A stretch of DNA of 29,112 bases from JAHEIJ01 sp040235565 (GTDB taxonomy: Bacteria; Pseudomonadota; Gammaproteobacteria; UBA6429; Thiohalophilaceae), in assembly GCA_040235565.1 (NCBI GenBank), contig JBECLA010000086.1, positions 1 through 29,112 on the forward strand, read 5' to 3'. The notes beneath the pieces were generated by a model, which saw only the letters and a program-made list of their open reading frames with translations, did no database searches and was not told where the DNA came from. Positions 1-6,633 of this stretch are shown piece after piece. A program made the translations under genes and the position numbers. How positions within the stretch are numbered: the first letter of the stretch is position 1; the number at the start of each line of letters is the position of its first letter.

Positions 1-626
1 GCTTCGATGAGTTGCTCGATGATTTGATCCAGTTGCTCAAACTGGGCGACCGCATCGCGCAACATGCTGATTTGTAAATCGCGTGGCATGGCTTCCATGG
101 CAGCTACCTGCTCCTGCACTGTTTCCAGACCGGAGACCCGTTTGCCTTGCGCCGTTGCCCGGGTGTAAAGCAGCATATCCAGAAACAGGCCGGTTTGCGG
201 TCGCGGTAAACTGAGGGTCGCTGCCGCAGCCCAGGGCTTCATGCGTTGCACCACCGCTTCCGGTATGCCATAGGTTGCCAGCAGTTGCACGGTTTGCCGG
301 TACAACGCCGGATCCAGCATTTGTTGCAGACTCTCACCTTCACTCAACAGGGTCGCCTGACTCGCCGACATCAGGTTTGGCAAATCCATGGCAATCTCCC
401 CGCTGAAACTGTCCGCCTGTTGAAAAATTTGTACCACCTTGGGGGGGAGATTTGTTACCCGGGGATCATCACTGTGAATTGTCCCCAGTAAATAACTGGG
501 TTGTGCCGCCGCCCCGTCAATCCGCCATAAGATGCCCTGTGGCTCGGCCGCCCATCCGAGCTGGTAACACAGACCATAAACCAACAACCAGACCAGCGCA
601 CGGAATGAGCCAGGCATATGTTTCAT
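1..626 (-). CDS. TraB/GumN family protein (3' end cut by window edge)
   Basis: The reading frame starts at the ATG at 626 (a second in-frame ATG lies three codons on) and stays open to base 1, so about 208 residues are visible and the C-terminus is missing. The N-terminus is a signal peptide: a hydrophobic stretch (ALVWLLVYGLCYQLGW) ending AWA-AEP, so the protein is probably exported. After it come the family hallmark SYLLGTIHSDD (GTxH motif, about residues 48-58) and GLETVQEQ near residue 167, both typical of the TraB/GumN (PF01963) fold, which is related to metal-dependent Tiki proteases. Substrate and role in bacteria are unknown. A run of seven G at 441-447 encodes Pro-Pro-Lys in frame. 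The gene is divergent from rnt, and the 90 bp between them must hold both promoters, though I see no clear boxes. The family call is firm; the function is not known. Confidence 0.85.
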   Translation of the reverse strand, partial: MKHMPGSFRALVWLLVYGLCYQLGWAAEPQGILWRIDGAAAQPSYLLGTIHSDDPRVTNLPPKVVQIFQQADSFSGEIAMDLPNLMSASQATLLSEGESLQQMLDPALYRQTVQLLATYGIPEAVVQRMKPWAAAATLSLPRPQTGLFLDMLLYTRATAQGKRVSGLETVQEQVAAMEAMPRDLQISMLRDAVAQFEQLDQIIEQLIE

Positions 627-716
627 TCAGATACCTCGAGTGTCTATTGCCGGCACCATACCTGATGCCCGCCTCACATCGCAATTTCAGCGTACATTCG
701 GTATGCTTGCGCCATC

Positions 717-1358
717 ATGACGATACACAAGAAACACGCCATTTCACGACGCTTTCGCGGCTTTTTACCTGTTGTAGTGGATGTGGAAACAGCCGGTTTT
801 AATCCGGACCTCAATGCCTTGCTTGAGATTGCTGCGGTGCCAATTCAGCTGGGTGCCTCTGGCAAGCTGGAACCGGCGGAGACCATTGCCTGTCATGTCG
901 AACCCTTTCCCAATGCGGTGCTCGATCCCAAGGCACTGGAATTTACCGGTATCGATCCCTACCACCCGTTTCGCATGGCCAAACAGGAAAAAGAAGCGCT
1001 GGAGTATATCTTTTCCCCGATTGATCAATTGTTGAAAGAAGTCCGTTGTTCACGCGCCATTCTGGTGGGTCACAATGCTTTTTTTGATCTGGGTTTTATC
1101 AAAGCCGCAGCAAAGCGCTGCGGCCTGAAGAAGATCCCGTTTCACCAGTTCAGCAGCTTTGATACCGCCACCCTGGCCGGGCTGGCCTACGGCCAAACGG
1201 TCCTGGCGCGCGCCGCGCAGGCCGCAGGTATCCAATGGAACCAGAAGGAAGCACATTCGGCGGTTTATGATGCGGAACGGACCGCCGAGTTATTCTGCCG
1301 TATCGTCAACACCTGGGATGAAAACTTCAACCTGGCTGAATTGACGGGGACCGAATGA
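717..1358 (+). CDS. rnt: Ribonuclease T (DEDDh 3'-5' exonuclease)
   Basis: RNase T trims 3' ends of tRNA and other stable RNAs and is a DEDDh exonuclease. The 213-residue product matches the family length. The segment FRGFLPVVVDVETAGFNP carries the first two metal ligands (D22, E24); D124 in GHNAFFDLGF and the H180/D185 pair in AHSAVYDAERT complete the DEDDh set. The stretch SSFDTATLAGLAYGQTVL is also characteristic of RNase T and separates it from the DNA polymerase III epsilon relatives. The ATG at 717 is the natural start, giving the usual short arm before the exonuclease core; no strong ribosome site is visible. A bidirectional terminator follows directly. All catalytic residues are present, so it should be active. 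Confidence 0.95.
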   Translation: MTIHKKHAISRRFRGFLPVVVDVETAGFNPDLNALLEIAAVPIQLGASGKLEPAETIACHVEPFPNAVLDPKALEFTGIDPYHPFRMAKQEKEALEYIFSPIDQLLKEVRCSRAILVGHNAFFDLGFIKAAAKRCGLKKIPFHQFSSFDTATLAGLAYGQTVLARAAQAAGIQWNQKEAHSAVYDAERTAELFCRIVNTWDENFNLAELTGTE

Positions 1359-1363
1359 AATAA

Positions 1364-1392
1364 AAAAAGCCCGGTCATCGCCCGGGCTTTTT
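1364..1392. terminator. Bidirectional rho-independent terminator between rnt and grxD
   Basis: An 11-bp stem (AAAAAGCCCGG at 1364-1374 pairing with CCGGGCTTTTT at 1382-1392) encloses a 7-nt loop. A-tract on one side and T-tract on the other allow it to end transcripts from both directions. It sits a few bases after the rnt stop and just downstream of the grxD stop, exactly where two convergent genes need it. Confidence 0.93.
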
Positions 1393-1413
1393 GTACCTCC
1401 AGAATGCGGCGGC

Positions 1414-1746
1414 TCAGTTAACCGCTGCTTTCCCTTCGACCGCGTCCTGCACCATTTTCTGCAGTTCACCCTTCTGATACATCTCCAGAGTGATGTCACA
1501 ACCACCAATCAATTCACCGTTGATATAAATCTGCGGGAAAGTCGGCCAGTTGGCATAACGCGGCAGGTTTTCGAAAATTTCCGGATCCATCAGTACATTC
1601 ACGTGGGCAAATTCCTTACCGCATGCCATCAGCGCCTGGGCAGCCCGGCTGGAGAAACCACACTGGGGCATCTGCGGGGTGCCTTTCATAAAAATGACCA
1701 CGGGATTGTTCTTGACGGCCTGATCGATACGTTCCATTACATCCAT
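1414..1746 (-). CDS. grxD: Monothiol glutaredoxin, Grx4 family
   Basis: Grx4-type glutaredoxins bind and transfer [2Fe-2S] clusters using glutathione and work with BolA-type partners. The 110-residue product has the defining CGFS active site at residues 29-32, the glutathione-binding Lys21 in FMKGTPQMPQ, the WPTFPQIYINGELIGG segment with its cis-Pro, and the GGCD motif, all in the family order and at family length (E. coli GrxD is 115 residues). The ATG at 1746 is preceded by GAGGTGA at good spacing, which fixes the start. It is a single-gene unit, sharing only the terminator at its 3' side with rnt. I see no truncation and no odd residue. Confidence 0.96.
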   Translation of the reverse strand: MDVMERIDQAVKNNPVVIFMKGTPQMPQCGFSSRAAQALMACGKEFAHVNVLMDPEIFENLPRYANWPTFPQIYINGELIGGCDITLEMYQKGELQKMVQDAVEGKAAVN

Positions 1747-1773
1747 TCGTTTTCACCTCAGCTTTCATTCGTA

Positions 1774-1827
1774 GCCCGTCCCGACTGACGGGCGCATTAG
1801 AAGATACTAATAAAATCGGCGCATTAG
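1774..1827. repeat. Short hairpin and 10-bp direct repeat upstream of grxD
   Basis: GCCCGTC at 1774-1780 and GACGGGC at 1787-1793 form a perfect 7-bp stem with a 6-nt loop. The sequence GGCGCATTAG occurs twice, at 1791-1800 and 1818-1827. Both lie in the 141 bp between the 3' end of the amidotransferase gene and grxD, so they fall in the promoter or leader of grxD. There is no T-tract on either strand, so this is not a standard terminator. It could be an operator or leader structure; the role is not determined. Confidence 0.45.
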
Positions 1828-1887
1828 TTCCAGACTGATTTGCTCAGTTTTAGCGTCTGCTTGACTGACGATATGGCGCCAGTGGTC

Positions 1888-3675
1888 TCAGCTTTCAAGT
1901 CCATCGATGTGCGTCTGCAACCACAATTCCAGCAGGGCCAGATGCCAGAGCTTGCTGCCCTGCAGTTTGGTGAAATACTGATCCGGTGCCGCCAGCAGCC
2001 TGTCCACATAGGCCCGGTTAAACAGGCCACGATTACGGCAGGCCTGGGAGTTGACGATATCCCGCATAAAGTCGAGGAATTCCCCCCGCACGAATTTCAA
2101 TGCCGGCATGGGAAAATACCCCTTGGGCCGGTCAATCACGGCATCCGGTAACAGACCGCGAGCGATCTGTTTCAGCACGTGTTTGCCCTCCGAACCCAGT
2201 TTCAGCTCGGGTGGCATCTGCGCCGCCAGCTCGACCAGATGATGGTCCAGGAACGGCACCCGCGCTTCCAGGCCCCAGGCCATGGTCATGTTGTCCACCC
2301 GTTTGACCGGGTCATCGACAATCAGCGTGGTGACATCCATACGCAGTACCTGGTCGATGAAAGCCTCTGCCGCCGGTTCGCTCAGCAGGGCCGCCACCCG
2401 CTCGGAGGTATAGTCTCCCCCGCGATACGCTGCAGTCACCGTTTCGAGGTACTCGGCATGGGGCCGGTCAAAGTAATAACGGGCAAAGCGTTCCACCGGG
2501 GTGCCGTTGATGTCTGCGTGCATGCGCGGGAACCAGAAATATCCGGCAAACACCTCGTCCGCCCCCTGGCCGCTCTGCACCACCTTGACGGCCTGCGACA
2601 CCCGCTCGGCCAGCAGATAGAAGGCCACCGCATCCTGTCCCACCATGGGCTCGGCCATGTGTCGCACGGCTTCGGGTAACCGCGGCAGGACCTCGGCATT
2701 GGGAATATGATACTTGTGATGCCGGGTCTGGTAGCGTGCAACCACCTGATCCGAATATTCAAATTCACTGCCTTTTTCCTCCGGCTGGTCCTCAAAGCCA
2801 ATGGAAAAAGTCAGAATGTCCTTCACCCCGGCCTCCGCCAATAACGCCACCAGCAGACTGGAATCCAGCCCCCCCGAAAGCAGCACCCCCACCGGAACGT
2901 CCGCCACCTCCAGGCGTTTGCGGACCGCATCCCGCAAGGCGTCGTGAATGGCCTCAGTCCATTCCTGCTCGGTTCGCGCTGCTTTCGGCCGCTCGGCACG
3001 CAAGTGCCAGTAACGGCGTGGTTTGGGGGTCCCACCGGCTTGCAGCCTGAGGCTGGTACCGGGTTCAAGCTTGCGCACGCCCTGCAGGATGGTGCGGGGT
3101 GCCGGCACCACGGCGTGCAAGGTCAGTTGGTGATGCAGGGCAACGGCATCGATGTGAGTATCCACTTCGCCACCAGCCAGCAAGGCCTGCGGATTGGAGG
3201 CAAAACGGAAGAAGTGTTTGTCCGCAGTGTAATACAGCGGCTTGATGCCCATGCGATCTCGCGCCAGAAACAGCGATTGATCCCGGGGGTCCCAGATGGC
3301 AAAGGCAAACATCCCGTGCAGGAATTCCGGACAACGCTCACCCCATTTGTGGTAGGCCTTGATGATGACCTCGGAGTCCCCCTCGGTAAAAAATTCGTAG
3401 CCCTCCTTGATCAGATCCGCGCGCAATTCCCGATAGTTATAGATCGCACCATTGAACACCAGTACCAGTCCCAGCTTGTCATCCACCATCGGCTGATTGG
3501 CGCGCTCAGACAAGTCAATGATGGCCAGGCGGCGATGGCCCAGCGCCATCGGACCAGACTGCCACGTCTTCTCAAAGTCCGGCCCGCGTCGGGCCAGCTT
3601 GGGTAGCATGCGTTCGACGACAGCCAGTCGGCCACGCTGATCGTCGTGACGTAATTCCCCACAAATGCCGCACAT
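1888..3675 (-). CDS. Asparagine synthase-like amidotransferase, N-acetylglutaminylglutamine amide (NAGGN) type
   Basis: This 595-residue glutamine amidotransferase has the two AsnB domains. First is an N-terminal Ntn glutaminase with nucleophile Cys2 (MCGICGELRH), ARRGPD, the HRRLAIIDLS segment and FNGAIYNYRELR. Second is a synthetase domain with the ATP pyrophosphatase loop SGGLDSS at residues 267-273. Length and wording (SFHAVVPAPRT-like LHAVVPAPRT, SGQGADEVFAGYFWFP, DNMTMAWGLEARVPFLDHH, DRPKGYFPMPALKFVRG, LQGSKLWHLALLELWLQTH) resemble the amidotransferase that makes the dipeptide osmolyte NAGGN in Pseudomonas, more than housekeeping AsnB (554 residues in E. coli). That enzyme normally sits beside a GNAT/ATP-grasp ligase and an M42 peptidase; neither is in this window. 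The start codon lies 6 bp from a repeat element, which must contain its promoter. A general asparagine synthase is the alternative. Confidence 0.8.
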   Translation of the reverse strand: MCGICGELRHDDQRGRLAVVERMLPKLARRGPDFEKTWQSGPMALGHRRLAIIDLSERANQPMVDDKLGLVLVFNGAIYNYRELRADLIKEGYEFFTEGDSEVIIKAYHKWGERCPEFLHGMFAFAIWDPRDQSLFLARDRMGIKPLYYTADKHFFRFASNPQALLAGGEVDTHIDAVALHHQLTLHAVVPAPRTILQGVRKLEPGTSLRLQAGGTPKPRRYWHLRAERPKAARTEQEWTEAIHDALRDAVRKRLEVADVPVGVLLSGGLDSSLLVALLAEAGVKDILTFSIGFEDQPEEKGSEFEYSDQVVARYQTRHHKYHIPNAEVLPRLPEAVRHMAEPMVGQDAVAFYLLAERVSQAVKVVQSGQGADEVFAGYFWFPRMHADINGTPVERFARYYFDRPHAEYLETVTAAYRGGDYTSERVAALLSEPAAEAFIDQVLRMDVTTLIVDDPVKRVDNMTMAWGLEARVPFLDHHLVELAAQMPPELKLGSEGKHVLKQIARGLLPDAVIDRPKGYFPMPALKFVRGEFLDFMRDIVNSQACRNRGLFNRAYVDRLLAAPDQYFTKLQGSKLWHLALLELWLQTHIDGLES

Positions 3676-3680
3676 AAGAA

Positions 3681-3988
3681 CAGTTCCGAGTTACGAGGAA
3701 CGAGTGACGAGGACGATTTGTTTTTCCGTCCTGCTGATCCGCACCCCTAAAAGTTTGATACAGAAATCCTGGATTAAAATCAGTTCCAAATGCCTCAGTC
3801 CCGCGTTGCAAGGGGAGTGACGCGGACGATCTGTTTTTCCCGTCCTGCAAACCTCTTACCTGAAAAGTTTGTTACAAATTTCCTGTACCTAAATCAGTTT
3901 CGAATATCTCAGTTCCGGGCCGCGAGGTACGAGGTATTGATGTCCTCGTCACTCGTCCCTCGTCACTTGTCTTAGGTCACTCGTCACT
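3681..3988. repeat. Composite tandem and inverted repeat filling the hyuB-amidotransferase gap
   Basis: Two diverged tandem copies of a roughly 115-bp unit lie at 3681-3795 and 3796-3909, and a third partial copy starts at 3910. Each begins with CAGTTCCG or CAGTCCCG and contains GACGATYTGTTTTTCC, AAAAGTTTG and AAATCAGTTYC in the same order. In addition, 3690-3714 and 3942-3966 are inverted copies of each other, 23 of 25 bases matching, built from degenerate CTCGTCACTCGTCCCT steps; a last GTCACTCGTCACT at 3976-3988 runs into the 3' end of the hyuB gene. No open reading frame of interest is inside. The element leaves no other intergenic DNA here, so promoter and ribosome site of the amidotransferase gene must lie within it. 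I recognise no named repeat family. Confidence 0.85.
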
Positions 3989-5521
3989 GGATATACCCCA
4001 GCCTCCACCGCCCGGGGTTTCAATTCGCAGGGTGTCTCCCCGCTGCAGCTGCAGTGTCACCTTGCCGCCAAGCGGTGTGTCATTGAGCAGATTACGACCG
4101 GGTAACCCGGCCTCACCGCCGTTCAGCCCCCAGGGCGAATGTCGTCGTCGCTCAGTCAGCAGCGTGACCGTCGCCGGTTGCAGGAAAGTAAAGCTGCGAA
4201 TAATACCGTCCCCGCCCGGGTGACGCCCCCCTCCACCGGAATGGTCACGCACAGCGTAGGTTTCGATCCGAATGGGATACGTCCGTTCCAGCACTTCAAT
4301 CGGGGTATTCAGCGTATTGGTCATATGGGTCTGGACGGCCGAGAGTCCCGCTGCCTGGGGGCCTGCGCCCATCCCCCCACCGATGGTTTCATAGTAATCC
4401 CAAGGATGCTGACCGTCTGACGATCCCATGGCGAGATTATTCATGCTGCCATGACTGGCGGCCGGAATGCGATCCGGGATGGCCTGCGCCAATGCGCCCA
4501 TGATGACATCCACCACGCGGGTACTGGTTTCCACGTTGCCGGCTGCGACTGCCGCCGGATAGCGGGCATTGAGCAGGCAACCCCCGGGTGCGGTCAGGCT
4601 AATGGGACGAAAGCTCCCGGCACAGGCCGGGGTCTGGGGTGGCATCAAACAACGAAACACATAAAACACTGCCGCCGCCGCGACGGAAAGCGGGCAGTTG
4701 ACATTGCCTTTAACCTGACTTGCCGTGCCGCTGAAATCGACGTCAACCTGATGGGCCCTGACCCGCAAAGTGACCGCAATGGTCAGATCCTGATGCCCCA
4801 GACCATCATCATCCAGCATGTCGCTGAAGCGATATTCGCCATCGGGGATGGCCTTGAGGGTCGCCTGGGCCAGGCGTTCGGCATAGTCATTCAGGTCGGC
4901 CAGTGACTGCTGAAAGGTTGGCGGACCCATGGCGTCGATCAATTCCCCCAGCCTTGACAGGCCGCTGCGATTGGCGCTGATCTGGGCGGCAAAATCGCCC
5001 TGACCGGCATGTCCACTGCGAATGGCGGTGGTGATTCGCTGCATGACCGCCTGATCCAGCTGACCTGCCCGAATGAGTCGCGTCGGTGAAATCACCAGTC
5101 CCTCTTCCTCCAGGCGACTGGAAAGGGGCATGGAACCCGGCGTCTCGGCACCAATGTCAGCATGATGTGCCCGGTTGGCGACGAACGCCGACAACTGGTC
5201 CGCATGAAACAACGGCGCAATCACTGTCACATCGGGGAGATGGGTGCCGCCCAGAAACGGATCATTGACGATCACCATGTCGCCGGGTCGCCAATCAAAT
5301 CCGGCCACGATATCGCGCATGGCATACGCCATACTGCCCAGATGCACCGGGATATGGGCCGCCTGGGCACTCAGTTCTCCCCGGGCATCAAATACTGCAC
5401 AGGAAAAATCCAGGCGATCGCGAATATTCGGCGAGAAAGCCGCCCGTTGCAGGACCGCGCCCATTTCATCACAGACCGCATTCAATCGACTGGCGAAGAT
5501 ATTGAGTTCAATCGCGTTCAC
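3977..5521 (-). CDS. Hydantoinase B/oxoprolinase family subunit (HyuB-like), orphan
   Basis: Members of PF02538 are the B subunits of ATP-dependent hydantoinases, 5-oxoprolinases and acetone carboxylase relatives. The 514-residue product has the family's conserved blocks: MGAVLQRAAFSPNIRDRLDFSCAVFD near the N-terminus, AHIPVHLGSM, GDMVIVNDPFLGGTHLPDVT, NRAHHADIGAETPGSMP, and the glycine-rich C-terminal TPGGGGWG. Length is normal and the start is a GTG at 5521, which places the first block as in homologues; no good ribosome site is visible. The partner HyuA subunit is absent on either side, unlike in most genomes. The last codons and the stop are drawn from the neighbouring repeat (SSDE-stop), so the gene end has been overwritten or extended by it. 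Substrate cannot be told; 5-oxoproline is the commonest among relatives. Confidence 0.88.
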   Translation of the reverse strand: MNAIELNIFASRLNAVCDEMGAVLQRAAFSPNIRDRLDFSCAVFDARGELSAQAAHIPVHLGSMAYAMRDIVAGFDWRPGDMVIVNDPFLGGTHLPDVTVIAPLFHADQLSAFVANRAHHADIGAETPGSMPLSSRLEEEGLVISPTRLIRAGQLDQAVMQRITTAIRSGHAGQGDFAAQISANRSGLSRLGELIDAMGPPTFQQSLADLNDYAERLAQATLKAIPDGEYRFSDMLDDDGLGHQDLTIAVTLRVRAHQVDVDFSGTASQVKGNVNCPLSVAAAAVFYVFRCLMPPQTPACAGSFRPISLTAPGGCLLNARYPAAVAAGNVETSTRVVDVIMGALAQAIPDRIPAASHGSMNNLAMGSSDGQHPWDYYETIGGGMGAGPQAAGLSAVQTHMTNTLNTPIEVLERTYPIRIETYAVRDHSGGGGRHPGGDGIIRSFTFLQPATVTLLTERRRHSPWGLNGGEAGLPGRNLLNDTPLGGKVTLQLQRGDTLRIETPGGGGWGISSDE

Positions 5522-5732
5522 GATGGGATGGTTTTGCTGTCAGCAACCAGAAACTGCCAGCATCATAGCATGCTGGTCACATGAAAACCCTGGCTGAGGG
5601 GAAGCTGCATCGTCAGGAAAATATTCAGCTTAACTTTAATCCCGGAGATAACTTCTCTAACACAGACAAGCACAGAGTGTTACCATGCCCGCGCGTTCAC
5701 CAGCTAGGGATGTGCTCACGCTGAATACTGTA

Positions 5733-5753
5733 GTAAAATACTCAAAATTTTAC
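5733..5753. promoter_or_regulatory. Inverted repeat upstream of the Urate_ox_N gene, candidate operator
   Basis: GTAAAAT at 5733-5739 and ATTTTAC at 5747-5753 form a perfect 7-bp inverted repeat with a 7-bp spacer, 37 bp before the ATG at 5791. The centre-to-centre distance of 14 bp fits roughly a helical turn and a half. The left arm includes TAAAAT, which could double as a -10 box. The 269-bp gap between the divergent hyuB and the membrane-protein gene shows no other clear signal. Role inferred from position and symmetry only. Confidence 0.4.
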
Positions 5754-5790
5754 CCATTCACACCTAACAATTAAGGGGAGATTTCAACCA

Positions 5791-6381
5791 ATGAATCCTT
5801 TAAAGAGTATTCTGGGCACTATTGTTTCCGGCTTTGTGCTTGCGATTATCATTATCTTTTTGCTGGGTCGCAGTGGCACAGTGAATCCCTGGGAATTCTG
5901 GGTCTGGTTCCATGTCCTGGTCGGCATTACCTGGATCGGGCTGTTGTACTACTTCAACTTCGTACAGGTACCGGGTATGGCCAAGGCCAAGGCTGATGGT
6001 ACTGCGGCGGGTATCAGCAAACATATCGCACCAACTGCATTGTTGTGGTTCCGCTGGGCCGCCCTCGCAACCTGGATCACCGGTGCTCTGGCACTGGAAG
6101 CCATGCACACTGCCGAGGGTTCCGGCTTTGTCGCCGCCTTTACTTTCCAGGCCGGTTATCAGGTCATTGGCATGGGTGCCTGGCTGGGAACCATCATGTT
6201 GTTTAATGTCTGGGTGCTGATCTGGCCCAACCAGAAAAAAGTCCTGGGTCTGGTGGAAGCCAGCGATGAACAAAAAGCCAAGGCTGGATTTGTCGCATTG
6301 ATGGCCTCACGCACCAACACCCTGCTGTCCATTCCCATGATCCTCGGAATGACTGCACAAGGTCACGGCCTGCCGTTCTAA
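5791..6381 (+). CDS. Membrane protein with Urate_ox_N (PuuD N-terminal) fold
   Basis: The 196-residue product is an integral membrane protein with hydrophobic segments at about 8-26, 33-55, 83-103 and 122-145, and a weaker one near 175-190. The motif WFHVLVGITWIGLLYYFNF (residues 39-57) with His41, the following PTALLWFRWAA and the C-terminal SRTNTLLSIPMILGM are characteristic of PF06181, the N-terminal membrane domain of the urate hydroxylase PuuD. PuuD proper is longer and has a C-terminal cytochrome c domain with CxxCH; none is present here or in the next open frame, so urate oxidation is not a safe inference. A strong AAGGGGAG ribosome site precedes the ATG. It stands alone between divergent hyuB and a repeat element. 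The function of short members is unknown to me. Confidence 0.8.
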   Translation: MNPLKSILGTIVSGFVLAIIIIFLLGRSGTVNPWEFWVWFHVLVGITWIGLLYYFNFVQVPGMAKAKADGTAAGISKHIAPTALLWFRWAALATWITGALALEAMHTAEGSGFVAAFTFQAGYQVIGMGAWLGTIMLFNVWVLIWPNQKKVLGLVEASDEQKAKAGFVALMASRTNTLLSIPMILGMTAQGHGLPF

Positions 6382-6387
6382 ACAAAG

Positions 6388-6515
6388 ATCGAGTCACGAG
6401 GGCCAAGGGACGAGGAAGAGAATATCTGCACTATCGACCACCTCATCACTTGGCCTTCGTCCTTTCATCCTGTGTGCCTAGTCCCTAGTCCCTAGTCCCT
6501 AGTCCCTTGTCCCTG
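6388..6515. repeat. Second repeat element with CCTAGTC heptamer array
   Basis: Starting 7 bp after the preceding stop codon, ACGAGGGCCAAG (6396-6407) is repeated in inverted form as CTTGGCCTTCGT (6449-6460), 11 of 12 bases pairing. Beyond it a heptamer array runs CCTAGTC four times from 6477 to 6504 and CCTTGTC at 6505-6511. The vocabulary (GAGTCACGAGG, GGGACGAGGA, TCGTCC) is that of the element at 3681-3988, so the two are probably members of one family. The remaining 118 bp to argD contain no second array and must hold the argD promoter, which I cannot identify with confidence. Confidence 0.75.
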
Positions 6516-6633
6516 AATTTAGGCCGGGTTTTTGTTTGCCCGTAACCCGTATTGCCGCTAAAATTGTCGGTTTTCCATGGCGGTCTTTGCTTCAGAGACT
6601 GCCTTTTGTTTTTTATCGGGATAGATAAACAAC

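Noticed and set aside
441..447. Run of seven G in the TraB/GumN gene as a phase-variation switch
   Set aside because: Seven bases is short for slipped-strand switching, and the frame is intact on both sides.
1836..1855. Terminator from ACTGA/TCAGT followed by TTTT after the amidotransferase gene
   Set aside because: The T-run is on the plus strand, where no gene ends, and the stem is only 5 bp.
2944..3606. A 220-codon open frame on the plus strand opposite the amidotransferase gene
   Set aside because: Antisense to well-conserved amidotransferase sequence, no ribosome site, no recognisable domain.
5822..6381. Full urate hydroxylase PuuD
   Set aside because: The protein ends at 196 residues and neither it nor the following DNA contains a cytochrome c CxxCH motif, so the full enzyme is not supported.
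6477..6511. CRISPR-like array from the CCTAGTC heptamers
   Set aside because: Units are 7 bp and directly adjacent with no spacers; no cas genes in the window.
6382..6633. ARG box (ArgR site) before argD
   Set aside because: No sequence close to the paired TGAAT-ATTCA consensus was found; arginine control cannot be claimed from this sequence.
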